Shown here in pieces: positions 28,527 to 37,128 of a stretch of DNA of 64,000 nucleotides. The notes under the pieces are model-generated. The model was not told where the DNA came from, did not search any database, and worked only from the letters and a program-made list of their open reading frames with translations. The stretch comes from an uncultured Bacteroidota bacterium. GTDB lineage: Bacteria; Bacteroidota; Bacteroidia; Flavobacteriales; Flavobacteriaceae. Every line of letters begins with the position of its first letter. Position 1 is the stretch's first letter. Both the position numbers and the translations under genes were made by a program. Location: the NCBI GenBank assembly GCA_902560025.1, contig CACEKL010000002.1, positions 1 through 64,000 on the forward strand. The letters are read 5' to 3'.

Positions 28527-29552
28527 TTAGAACTTTAAATCAACTAAATTTTCATTTATCCAATCCTCATTAATGTCGCTATCATCTATTACTGTGTACC
28601 AAAGTTTATCTTTAGATTTAACATAGTTTTTTAATGCAAGTAGAGAGTCTTTTAAATCATCTCTTTTAATGTTCATAGAATTTGGATGATAAATTAGACC
28701 TGATTGATCCATCATTTCAGTAATGAATTTAGAATCGTTTTCTTGAAGTCTACTCAACAAGTATATTCCAAGACCGATTATATTTCCGTGGATAAATGGA
28801 CGTTTAAGCCTTTCTTCTAGTTCATAAAAAAGATAGTGTTCTGATCCTTCTTCAATTCTAAAATGGTCAATAGGAAGACAGATTGTATTTAATGAGATAT
28901 ATGCCTCAACAATAGACCTTAAACCATTGTCATTATTTGCTTTAATATTACCTATGTTATTATAAATAAAATCAAGGATTTTTTTTCCATTATCAATGGC
29001 ATCTTGACTAAATGGATACTCAGATTTTCCTTTTGAATGTGCATATTGCCAATCAAATGACGCAGTATGAATTGAGAATAAATCTCCAACACCGGCAATA
29101 TTAAGTTCTTTGGGTGCAGATCTTAATAGATCATAATCAATTATTAGTGGATTTGGAGATGCAATTCCAAGATACTCCACATCATGATTTACTCTTACAC
29201 CAGCAGCAGGAGTAGTAAAAGCATCTACACTAAGTATTGTTGGAATTGAGACTAAATTCTTATTTAATTTCCATGAAATGTATTTAGCTACATCAATAGC
29301 CATTCCTCCACCAATGCCAACAATTGTATCAAATTCAGGAAGATTTGTGATCTGATCTTCAATCCATTGTTTCTCTACAGAAGTTACATCAATAACTTTT
29401 TCAGGTGATTTGCCCATTTCATTTTTAATAATATTCCATGGAATCTCCATTGTAGCAACAACATATTTTCCAAGTTCTTTCCCTATTCCCTTGGAGACAC
29501 CTCTCCCAATTCTTAATTGTTTGACATTTGTATTTAAACTAAAGTATTGCAT
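28527..29552 (-). CDS. Glycerol-1-phosphate-dehydrogenase-like (EgsA/AraM-type) NAD(P)-dependent dehydrogenase
   Basis: The 341-residue protein belongs to the glycerol/glycerol-1-phosphate dehydrogenase fold. The dinucleotide motif GIGGGMAIDVAK is at residues 79-90 and SIPTILSVDAFTT follows near 102. Likely metal ligands are Asp157 (GVGDLF), His239 (GSEHY) and His255 (FIHGN). It is closer to the EgsA/AraM group than to butanol dehydrogenases. The substrate is uncertain. It overlaps the permease gene by 14 nt, which suggests it acts on an imported compound. Confidence 0.75.
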   Translation of the reverse strand: MQYFSLNTNVKQLRIGRGVSKGIGKELGKYVVATMEIPWNIIKNEMGKSPEKVIDVTSVEKQWIEDQITNLPEFDTIVGIGGGMAIDVAKYISWKLNKNLVSIPTILSVDAFTTPAAGVRVNHDVEYLGIASPNPLIIDYDLLRSAPKELNIAGVGDLFSIHTASFDWQYAHSKGKSEYPFSQDAIDNGKKILDFIYNNIGNIKANNDNGLRSIVEAYISLNTICLPIDHFRIEEGSEHYLFYELEERLKRPFIHGNIIGLGIYLLSRLQENDSKFITEMMDQSGLIYHPNSMNIKRDDLKDSLLALKNYVKSKDKLWYTVIDDSDINEDWINENLVDLKF

Positions 29553-30945
29553 TTTTATTCTTATTTTTAATTATAAAGATTATTAGTCCTAAGATTATAA
29601 ATATTCCAGTCGAAATAGCAGGAATATATTCAGTATCGAAGCCATCAATAGATTGTCCTGGTATAATTAAGCATAATACAACAAATACACACCAAAGTAG
29701 TGTAAAAAACTTAACATATTTGGGGGTTCTAATTCCATCTTTGTTATCATAATTAAGATAAAATGATGAAAAGATAATTCCACAATATCCAATATAGCCA
29801 GCAATAGCAGATACACTTGTTATTACCTCAATTTTATTAAAGATGATTATAAAAAGTGTTGCTAATACTCCGATAAGAATTAGTGAATTCCCAGGAGATT
29901 TATTTTTATCAATTGACTTGAGCCAAGTTGAATTTGGAAGAACAGAATCTCTAGACATTGAGAAAATTAGCCTTGAAGCAGTAGCCATACAAGCAACTCC
30001 ACATGCAAAAATTGCAGCTATTACAAATAAAAGAATTAAGGAGTATAGCAACACCCCAAATTCATTTCTGAGTAAATCTGTTAAAAAATTTTCAGAACCG
30101 GTCATGTAAATATCTTTTTGTAATAAAATGATAGAAAATATTATTATAACTATTCCGAAAAAACCAGATGTTAAAAGAGAATTAATTATTGACTTAGGAA
30201 CAATCTTTGTTGGGTTTTTAGTTTCTTCAGACATATCTGCAGCTGCCTCAAAACCAGTTAAACACCATGCTCCTAATAAAATTGACAAGGCAAAAGATTC
30301 AAATCCTATATCAGAAATTTTAAAATCATTGGTCATTTTTGAAATTGAAAAATCCTCAATCCCATTAGTTACAAAGAAACCAAGTGCCAATATCAAAAGA
30401 ATTACTCCTATAATTTCTGTTACAACTCCTATGTTATTGATATATGAAACCATTTTAATTCCATTTTTATGAATAAGAGTAATTATCCAAATTATAATTA
30501 TTGAAATGACAATATCATTTACCTCAAGAGAAAATACTTGAGATAAAAAATCACTTAAAACTATACCTAGAGTTTTACAAATTCCAGGAAATCCAGTAAG
30601 AAACTGCATTAATAATAACCAACCCGTTGCAAATCCTAATCTAGAATTTACAAGTCTTGATGACCATTGATATCCATACCCAGAAATTGGGAATCTAACT
30701 GATAGTTCAGCCATAATCAAGGCAACAAAAAATTGTCCCACAAAAACTATTAACCATGAGAGCGATATCCACGGGCCTACTTCAGAATATCCAAAATGAA
30801 AGTTTGCAAAGATTCCTGTTAAAATAGATATTAAAGAAAATGATATTGCAAAAGATGAAAAGCCTTTCATCGACCTATTTAGATCTTGCTTATATCCAAA
30901 TTTTGCGAGAAGTTTAGAATCGTTATCAACTTTAGACTGGGACAT
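29539..30945 (-). CDS. APC-superfamily amino acid/amine permease
   Basis: The 468-residue protein has about 12 membrane helices. The N-terminal motif RSMKGFSSFAISFSLISI and the later FEAAADMSEETKNP are typical of the amino acid/choline transporter (ACT) branch of the APC superfamily, which imports amino acids, GABA, choline or polyamines. It overlaps the acetyltransferase and the dehydrogenase genes by 14 nt each, so the three are one translation unit. The substrate is unknown. Confidence 0.85.
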   Translation of the reverse strand: MSQSKVDNDSKLLAKFGYKQDLNRSMKGFSSFAISFSLISILTGIFANFHFGYSEVGPWISLSWLIVFVGQFFVALIMAELSVRFPISGYGYQWSSRLVNSRLGFATGWLLLMQFLTGFPGICKTLGIVLSDFLSQVFSLEVNDIVISIIIIWIITLIHKNGIKMVSYINNIGVVTEIIGVILLILALGFFVTNGIEDFSISKMTNDFKISDIGFESFALSILLGAWCLTGFEAAADMSEETKNPTKIVPKSIINSLLTSGFFGIVIIIFSIILLQKDIYMTGSENFLTDLLRNEFGVLLYSLILLFVIAAIFACGVACMATASRLIFSMSRDSVLPNSTWLKSIDKNKSPGNSLILIGVLATLFIIIFNKIEVITSVSAIAGYIGYCGIIFSSFYLNYDNKDGIRTPKYVKFFTLLWCVFVVLCLIIPGQSIDGFDTEYIPAISTGIFIILGLIIFIIKNKNKNAIL

Positions 30946-31411
30946 GACTTAATATTCCTTTATAAATTCCTGGGTCAGATCCCTCTATTATTTTTGCATC
31001 AAATGTTTTTTCATAGAATTCAGCAGGTCCAACACCACCTATTATTGCATAGGCATAACCCATTTCTTTCATGGAATTTAAAGCTAAAAAAAGTAATGCT
31101 TTTCCCAGTCCCTTTTTTCTATTACTTTTTTTGACTCCCATAGGACCAAGAAAATTTAAATAAGCTGCGTCATAGGTAGCAAAACCAAGTATCTGATCAT
31201 TTTGAATTGCTATGAAAGTTGTTATAGGTTTTCTAGAGAATGAAACATCTACTTCACTTTCCCAACCATCACCAAATTCATTTTTAACCCAATTGTTAAC
31301 TATATACTTTTCAGCAGCAAGTGGACGTCTAAATGAGATCGTTTTTGAAAGCTCCTCAAGTTCTTTGCAATTTTTTGGAAGATTATAAAGCTTAACTAAC
31401 ATATCTTTCAT
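30932..31411 (-). CDS. GNAT-family N-acetyltransferase
   Basis: The 159-residue protein has the acetyl-CoA-binding pattern of GNAT enzymes (GVKKSNRKKGLGKALLFLAL near residue 94) and the closing GGVGPAEFYEKTF. The substrate cannot be told. It is the first gene of a three-gene cassette inserted between sucA and sucB; its start lies 28 nt after the sucA stop. Confidence 0.83.
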   Translation of the reverse strand: MKDMLVKLYNLPKNCKELEELSKTISFRRPLAAEKYIVNNWVKNEFGDGWESEVDVSFSRKPITTFIAIQNDQILGFATYDAAYLNFLGPMGVKKSNRKKGLGKALLFLALNSMKEMGYAYAIIGGVGPAEFYEKTFDAKIIEGSDPGIYKGILSHVPV

Positions 31412-31421
31412 ATCTCAAATA
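31412..31421. repeat. 10-bp direct repeat copy 2 (between sucA and the cassette)
   Basis: ATCTCAAATA is identical to 28439-28448. It lies immediately upstream of the acetyltransferase start codon inside the 28-nt gap after sucA. The spacing of about 2973 bp between the copies equals the length of the cassette. Confidence 0.55.
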
Positions 31422-31439
31422 AAAGATTTAATATAGAAA

Positions 31440-34193
31440 TTATTTCTTAAAATTATTTTTAGTCTTATCAAAAACATATTCAATAACTTGATTATGTCTT
31501 CTCTCAAATCTAACATAACTTCCAGATGCAGTTGATCCATAAAATCTTCTTGTAGCTGGCCTCATATTCTTTGCAATTGGATGATATGTTTGGATATGAT
31601 TCCAAGCTCCCATATTTCTTGGTTCTTCTTGGGCCCAAACAATATCCTTTGCATTTGAGAATTTTTTAATTTCAGAAATAATCAATTTAACAGGCAGTGG
31701 AAAGAGCTGTTCTATCCTTACAATTGCAACATTTTTAATATTATTCTTTTCTCTATAATCAATTAAATCAAAATAGAATTTTCCAGAACAAAATACTAAT
31801 GACTCCGCTTTATCTGGATCGATTTCATTATCAGAAATTACAGGCATAAACTTAGATGAAGTTAATTCTTCAATATCTGAGATAACCTTAGGATGTCTTA
31901 AGAGACTTTTAGGTGTAAATAATATTAATGGTTTTCTAAAGTTTGTAATCATTTGTCTTCTTAGAAGGTGAAAAAGATTTGCTGGGGTTGTACAATTTGC
32001 AGCATACATATTATCCTTTGCACACAATTGAAGATATCTTTCCATTCTAGCTGAAGAGTGTTCAGCTCCTTGTCCTTCATATCCATGAGGTAGGTATAAT
32101 ACAATTCCGTTTTGTAGCTTCCACTTATCCTCTGCAGATGATATGTACTGATCAATTATTATTTGAGCTCCATTGGAAAAATCACCAAATTGAGCTTCCC
32201 AAATTGTCAAACTGTTGGGGCTTGCTAATGCATACCCATAATCAAAACCTAGGACACCATATTCTGAAAGAAGAGAGTTGTAAATTTTTAATACTCCTTT
32301 TTTATTAGAATCAATACTGTTAAGAGGCAAGTATTCCTCTTCAAAGTCTTCAGACTTTAAAACTGCATGACGGTGAGAGAATGTACCCCTTTCTACATCT
32401 TGACCAGATATTCTAACATTGAATCCTTCAAGCATTAATGTACCATAAGCAAGTTGCTCAGCTAGTGCCCAGTCAACTTTTTTTGATTCAAAAAGCATTT
32501 TTTCTCTTGCATCAAATAGCTTAATTACTTTTCTTAAAAATTGTTTATTAGGAAGTTTTGAGATAGATCTACCTACGTTTAAAATATCTTCTTCATTAGA
32601 ATTAGTGTCATATTCTTTTAGCATTTTATTTTCATCAACACGCTTAAACCCTTCCCAGACTTCTTGCATAAAAGGAGTAATTTTTGTTTTATCCTTTTTC
32701 TTTGAGTCGTCGAGCTCCTCTTCCAAAGATTCAAAATAATCTGATTCAATTTTAGAGATATAGCCCTTATTAATTATTCCCTGCTCAATTAATTTACCTG
32801 CATATATATCTCTTGGATTTGGGTGTGAAGAAATAAACTTATAAAGCTTTGGTTGAGTAAATCTTGGCTCATCTCCTTCATTGTGACCATATTTTCTGTA
32901 ACCAAGTAAGTCAATAAAAACATCTCTATTAAACTGATTCCTATATTCAAAAGCAAAAGTAACTGCATGTATAACAGCCTCAACATCATCAGAGTTTACA
33001 TGCAAAACTGGAGAAAGGGTTACTTTACCAACATCTGAACAATAAGTGCTGGATCTTGCATCTAAATAATTCGTAGTAAATCCAACTTGATTATTTACAA
33101 TTAAATGAATAGTACCACCTGTACTGTAACCTTTAAGTCTTGACATTTGAATTACTTCATAAACTACTCCCTGTCCAGCAATTGCTGCATCACCATGAAC
33201 TAAAATGGGTAAAATTTTATTTGTCTTATTATTTAGGTCATTTTCCAATTTAGCTCTTGCTATTCCTTGAACAACAGGATCAACTGACTCAAGGTGAGAT
33301 GGGTTTGGGGCTAAATTCATTGTAATTTTATTTCCAGACTTGGTAAACCTTTCTGATGTCCAACCTAAATGATATTTAACATCTCCATCAAAGATGTCCT
33401 CTTCGTAGTCTTTACCATCAAATTCACCGAAGATATCCTTACTAGATTTGCCAAAAATGTTCACCAATGTATTTAGTCTTCCTCTATGAGACATCCCCAT
33501 GACAATATCCTCAACTCCTTTATCTGCAGCTATATTAATTAGAAAGTCTATAGCTGGAATTAAAGATTCTCCACCTTCAAGCGAAAACCTTTTTTGTCCA
33601 ACATATTTTTTTTGAAGAAAATTTTCAAAAGTATAGGCTTTATTCAGACTATCTAATATTTTCAATTTTTCATCTTTAGAAAAATTAGGATGATTACCAT
33701 TAACATTGATATGATTTTGAATCCATTTAACCTTATTAGGGTCTCTAATATACATATACTCAATACCTATTGAGTCACAATAAATTCTCTTTAAATGATC
33801 AATTATATTTTTTAATTTATCAGGTCCTATTCCGACAACCTCACCTGCACTAAAAACTAACTCAAGATCTGCAGCTTCTAGACCAAAATTTTCAATATCT
33901 AGAGTTGGTAAGTATTTTCTTCTCTCCCTAACAGGATTTGTAACTGTAAATAGATGTCCTCTTTTTCTGTAGGCATCTATTAGATTAATTACCTGAAATT
34001 CCTTTTTAATATTTTCTGGAACTTCAAATTTTCTCTCCTCAACTGTAATATTTGCACTCTCCATTCCAAAGTCAAAACCTTGAAAAAAAGCTTTCCAACT
34101 TGGCTCCAGAGTATCTGGTGATTGCAAGTACTGATCATACATTTCTGCGAATAAACTTGTGTGAGCTGAGTTAAGAAATGAAAATTTATCCAT
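31440..34193 (-). CDS. sucA: 2-oxoglutarate dehydrogenase E1
   Basis: The 917-residue thiamine-diphosphate enzyme decarboxylates 2-oxoglutarate in the TCA cycle. Segments MGMSHRGRLNTLVN near residue 234, HGDAAIAGQGVVYE near 335 and SRMERYLQLCA late in the protein are diagnostic. The start is ATG 34193 (MDKFSFLNSAHTS); a TTG three bases earlier is less likely. Length is standard for SucA. Confidence 0.96.
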   Translation of the reverse strand: MDKFSFLNSAHTSLFAEMYDQYLQSPDTLEPSWKAFFQGFDFGMESANITVEERKFEVPENIKKEFQVINLIDAYRKRGHLFTVTNPVRERRKYLPTLDIENFGLEAADLELVFSAGEVVGIGPDKLKNIIDHLKRIYCDSIGIEYMYIRDPNKVKWIQNHINVNGNHPNFSKDEKLKILDSLNKAYTFENFLQKKYVGQKRFSLEGGESLIPAIDFLINIAADKGVEDIVMGMSHRGRLNTLVNIFGKSSKDIFGEFDGKDYEEDIFDGDVKYHLGWTSERFTKSGNKITMNLAPNPSHLESVDPVVQGIARAKLENDLNNKTNKILPILVHGDAAIAGQGVVYEVIQMSRLKGYSTGGTIHLIVNNQVGFTTNYLDARSSTYCSDVGKVTLSPVLHVNSDDVEAVIHAVTFAFEYRNQFNRDVFIDLLGYRKYGHNEGDEPRFTQPKLYKFISSHPNPRDIYAGKLIEQGIINKGYISKIESDYFESLEEELDDSKKKDKTKITPFMQEVWEGFKRVDENKMLKEYDTNSNEEDILNVGRSISKLPNKQFLRKVIKLFDAREKMLFESKKVDWALAEQLAYGTLMLEGFNVRISGQDVERGTFSHRHAVLKSEDFEEEYLPLNSIDSNKKGVLKIYNSLLSEYGVLGFDYGYALASPNSLTIWEAQFGDFSNGAQIIIDQYISSAEDKWKLQNGIVLYLPHGYEGQGAEHSSARMERYLQLCAKDNMYAANCTTPANLFHLLRRQMITNFRKPLILFTPKSLLRHPKVISDIEELTSSKFMPVISDNEIDPDKAESLVFCSGKFYFDLIDYREKNNIKNVAIVRIEQLFPLPVKLIISEIKKFSNAKDIVWAQEEPRNMGAWNHIQTYHPIAKNMRPATRRFYGSTASGSYVRFERRHNQVIEYVFDKTKNNFKK

Positions 34194-34264
34194 CAAGTTT
34201 TATATAGTTAATAAAATTACAACTTGTTTTTTATGTTTCTTAATAATTTTTAGATTTTTGTATC

Positions 34265-35524
34265 ATGTTTGCCCTAATAGATTGCAATAATTTTTATGCT
34301 TCATGTGAAAGAGTTTTTCAACCACACTTAAATGAAAAACCGATCGTCATTCTTTCAAATAATGATGGCTGTGTAATAGCAAGAAGTAATGAGGCTAAAG
34401 CTCTTGGGATTCCTATGGGAGCACCTGCATTTAAATTCAAAGAAGTCTTTCAAAAAAATAAAGTTGAGATATTCTCATCAAATTTTACACTGTATGGGGA
34501 TATGAGCAATAGGGTTATGTCTATAATATCCCGTTTTGTTCCGGATGTAGAAATTTATAGTATTGATGAAGCATTTTTAAGATTCAATGGTTTTACTGAG
34601 GATGAAGCTGATAAGAAATGTAAAGAGATTATAAGTACTGTATGGAAGTGGACTGGTATTCCTGTCTCAATCGGATTAGCTCCGACTAAATCGCTTGCTA
34701 AAATTGCAAATAGAATCGCGAAAAAAAGCCCTGATATTACCAAGGGGTTTTATTCAATTAATAATAATAAAAAACGTCTAGAAGCTTTGGAAAAAATATC
34801 TACTGGTGATATTTGGGGTATTGGATTACAAAATGAAAAAAAGCTATCAAACATAAATGTAAAGTCTGGAATTGACTTTATAAATCTTCCTGATCAATGG
34901 GTTAAAAAAAATATGAGTATAATCGGCCTAAAACTAAAAAAAGAGCTTGAAGGCTCTCCTACACTTGATATTGAAGAAACAAAAATTGAGAAAAAATCTA
35001 TTGCAACAACTAGAAGTTTTGAGTCTGATATTTCATCACTTGAAGATTTAATTGAAAGAATCACAACGTATTCAGTTGTTGCTTCTAAAAAACTAAGAAA
35101 TCAAAAGAGTGAATGTAATATGATTTGTGTTTTTATTAGGAGTAATCCATTTAAAAATAATAATGAAAGATATCATTATAGTCTGACAGGATCACTACCA
35201 TTTTCTACTAGTTCAAGTATCGAGATTAGTAAATTTGCAGTAAAACTTCTAAAAAATATTTACTCTAAAAACAAATCATATAAAAAAGCAGGTATAATAT
35301 TAATGGGGTTATCTCCAGAATCAAATCATCAGTTTAGTTTATTTGACAGAGATATTGAAAAACAGAAAAAGCTCATGAAAAGCATCGATACAATTGATAC
35401 CAAATATGGACTGTATAAGGTAAGACTTGCAAGTCAAGATCAAAAAAGAATTTGGAAAATGAAGAGGCAAAAGCTTTCTAGAAACTATACTACTGAAATT
35501 GACGAAATATTAATTGTAAAGTAG
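34265..35524 (+). CDS. umuC: UmuC-like Y-family DNA polymerase V subunit
   Basis: The 419-residue polymerase performs error-prone synthesis past DNA lesions. The first metal Asp is in [16 protein letters not shown] (residue 6) and the second acidic pair is in YSIDEAF near residue 99. Little-finger and UmuC-type C-terminal segments follow. It is transcribed before umuD (1-nt gap), the reverse of the E. coli umuDC order. Confidence 0.93.
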   Translation: MFALIDCNNFYASCERVFQPHLNEKPIVILSNNDGCVIARSNEAKALGIPMGAPAFKFKEVFQKNKVEIFSSNFTLYGDMSNRVMSIISRFVPDVEIYSIDEAFLRFNGFTEDEADKKCKEIISTVWKWTGIPVSIGLAPTKSLAKIANRIAKKSPDITKGFYSINNNKKRLEALEKISTGDIWGIGLQNEKKLSNINVKSGIDFINLPDQWVKKNMSIIGLKLKKELEGSPTLDIEETKIEKKSIATTRSFESDISSLEDLIERITTYSVVASKKLRNQKSECNMICVFIRSNPFKNNNERYHYSLTGSLPFSTSSSIEISKFAVKLLKNIYSKNKSYKKAGIILMGLSPESNHQFSLFDRDIEKQKKLMKSIDTIDTKYGLYKVRLASQDQKRIWKMKRQKLSRNYTTEIDEILIVK

Positions 35525-35525
35525 A

Positions 35526-35960
35526 ATGAATAAAGAGAATAATATTAGAATATTTAAACCTACTGATAAAGAATCTATTAAAAATATATTTATTGAAGAT
35601 GGTATTTCAGCTGGTTTTCCTTCGCCTGCTAGCGATTTCGAGGAATCAAGAATTAGTATTGAAAAAGTTGTAGTAAAAAATAAAGAGTCAACTTTTTATG
35701 CTAAAGTTTCAGGTGAATCAATGAAAAATGCAGGGCTTGATGATGGAGATATTCTTGTAATTGATAGAAGCGAAGAGTTAAAAAATAATAAAATTGCTGT
35801 CTGTTATCTTAATGGAGAATTCACGGTTAAGAGAGTAAAGATTGAGAAGGATCATATATATCTAGTACCAGAAAATGATAAGTATGAACCGATAAAGGTT
35901 ACAGACGAAAATGAATTTATAGTATGGGGAGTAGTAACTTACGTTATTAAAAAAATTTAG
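35526..35960 (+). CDS. umuD: UmuD-like S24 self-cleaving protein
   Basis: The 144-residue protein shows the self-cleavage site Ala29-Gly30 followed by FPSPASDFEE, the nucleophile Ser65 in VSGESMKNAG and the general base Lys102 in EFTVKRV. After RecA-stimulated cleavage UmuD' joins UmuC to form polymerase V. No LexA repressor gene or LexA box was recognised in the window. Its stop overlaps the fadA stop by 4 nt. Confidence 0.93.
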   Translation: MNKENNIRIFKPTDKESIKNIFIEDGISAGFPSPASDFEESRISIEKVVVKNKESTFYAKVSGESMKNAGLDDGDILVIDRSEELKNNKIAVCYLNGEFTVKRVKIEKDHIYLVPENDKYEPIKVTDENEFIVWGVVTYVIKKI

Positions 35961-37126
35961 AGTCTCTCGTAAATACCGGCAATTCCTTGACCTCCTCCAA
36001 CACAAGCAGTAACCATTCCGTACTTTTGATTTCTTCTTTTCATCTCATTAAGTAATTGTATTGAAAGTTTTGCACCAGTGCAACCTAAAGGATGACCAAG
36101 AGCAATTGCTCCACCATTAACATTTACAGTATCAGGATTTAAACCACTCTCCTGGATTACAGCTAAAGCTTGACAAGCGAAAGCTTCATTTAATTCTGTT
36201 TGTTCTATATCAGATAATTTTAATCCTGCCTGACTTAAAGCTTTTGGAATTGCTTCAACAGGTCCTATTCCCATGTATAAAGGATCTACTCCTCCTGAAG
36301 TACAAGTTACCATCCTTGCAATTGGTTTAACTCCTAATTGTTTAACCATCTCCTCAGACATGACTAAAACAAAAGCAGCACCGTCAGACATTTGAGATGA
36401 GCTACCAGCGGTAACTATACCTCCAAGTTTGAAAGCAGGTCTTAATTTAGCTAAAGCTTCAACTGTTGTTTCCCTTCTAACTCCTTCATCCATATCAACA
36501 GTATGAGATTTAGATACTTTCTTTCCATCCTGGACAAATACTTCTTCAACAGTAACTGGAACAATCTCATCTTTAAACAATCCCTTTTCTATTGCATTAG
36601 CTGCCTTTTGGTGAGACTCATAAGAAAATTGATCTGAAGCTTCTCTTGATATTTTATATTTTTCAGCAACAGCTTCAGCTGTATGCCCCATTCCAATATG
36701 ATAATTCATATTCTCTTGATTTGCCTTATAACTAGGTGACAATTTGTATCCGGTCATTGGGATTAGACTCATACTTTCAATCCCTCCAGCAACAAAAATA
36801 TGTCCAAATCCAGCTCTTACTTTACTAACAGCCATAGATATAGCTTCAAGACCTGAAGCACAGTACCTATTAATTGTTACACCTGGGACTTCTTTTCCAA
36901 GAGCTCTAGCAGATATTAGTCTTGCTACTTGAAGACCTTGTTCACCCTCAGGATTAGCACATCCTACTATAACATCATCAACTTTTGTTGTATCAAGTTC
37001 TGGGACCTGTGACGTAAGATGTTTTATAACATCAACAGCAAGATCATCGGTTCTATAATTTTTAAAGCCACCTCTTTTTGCTTTTCCAACTGCTGATCTA
37101 TAACCAGCTACTATGTATGCTTCCAT
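35957..37126 (-). CDS. fadA: Acetyl-CoA C-acyltransferase (3-ketoacyl-CoA thiolase)
   Basis: The 389-residue thiolase has the catalytic Cys in NRYCASGLEAI near residue 87, the His motif NGGAIALGHPLG, and the second Cys in ACVGGGQGIA. It does the last step of beta-oxidation, releasing acetyl-CoA. It follows the fadB-like gene after 2 nt, so the pair forms the trifunctional beta-oxidation operon. Confidence 0.95.
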   Translation of the reverse strand: MEAYIVAGYRSAVGKAKRGGFKNYRTDDLAVDVIKHLTSQVPELDTTKVDDVIVGCANPEGEQGLQVARLISARALGKEVPGVTINRYCASGLEAISMAVSKVRAGFGHIFVAGGIESMSLIPMTGYKLSPSYKANQENMNYHIGMGHTAEAVAEKYKISREASDQFSYESHQKAANAIEKGLFKDEIVPVTVEEVFVQDGKKVSKSHTVDMDEGVRRETTVEALAKLRPAFKLGGIVTAGSSSQMSDGAAFVLVMSEEMVKQLGVKPIARMVTCTSGGVDPLYMGIGPVEAIPKALSQAGLKLSDIEQTELNEAFACQALAVIQESGLNPDTVNVNGGAIALGHPLGCTGAKLSIQLLNEMKRRNQKYGMVTACVGGGQGIAGIYERL

Positions 37127-37128
37127 AA

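Noticed and set aside
28527..29552. Evidence for archaeal-type ether lipid synthesis
   Set aside because: Only the dehydrogenase-like gene is present; no prenyltransferase of that pathway is in the window and the neighbours point to transport and catabolism.
34231..34239. ACAAcTTGT inverted repeat upstream of umuC as a possible SOS operator
   Set aside because: Only 4+1+4 nt, no match to a known LexA box, and such short repeats are common in this AT-rich DNA. Position is approximate.
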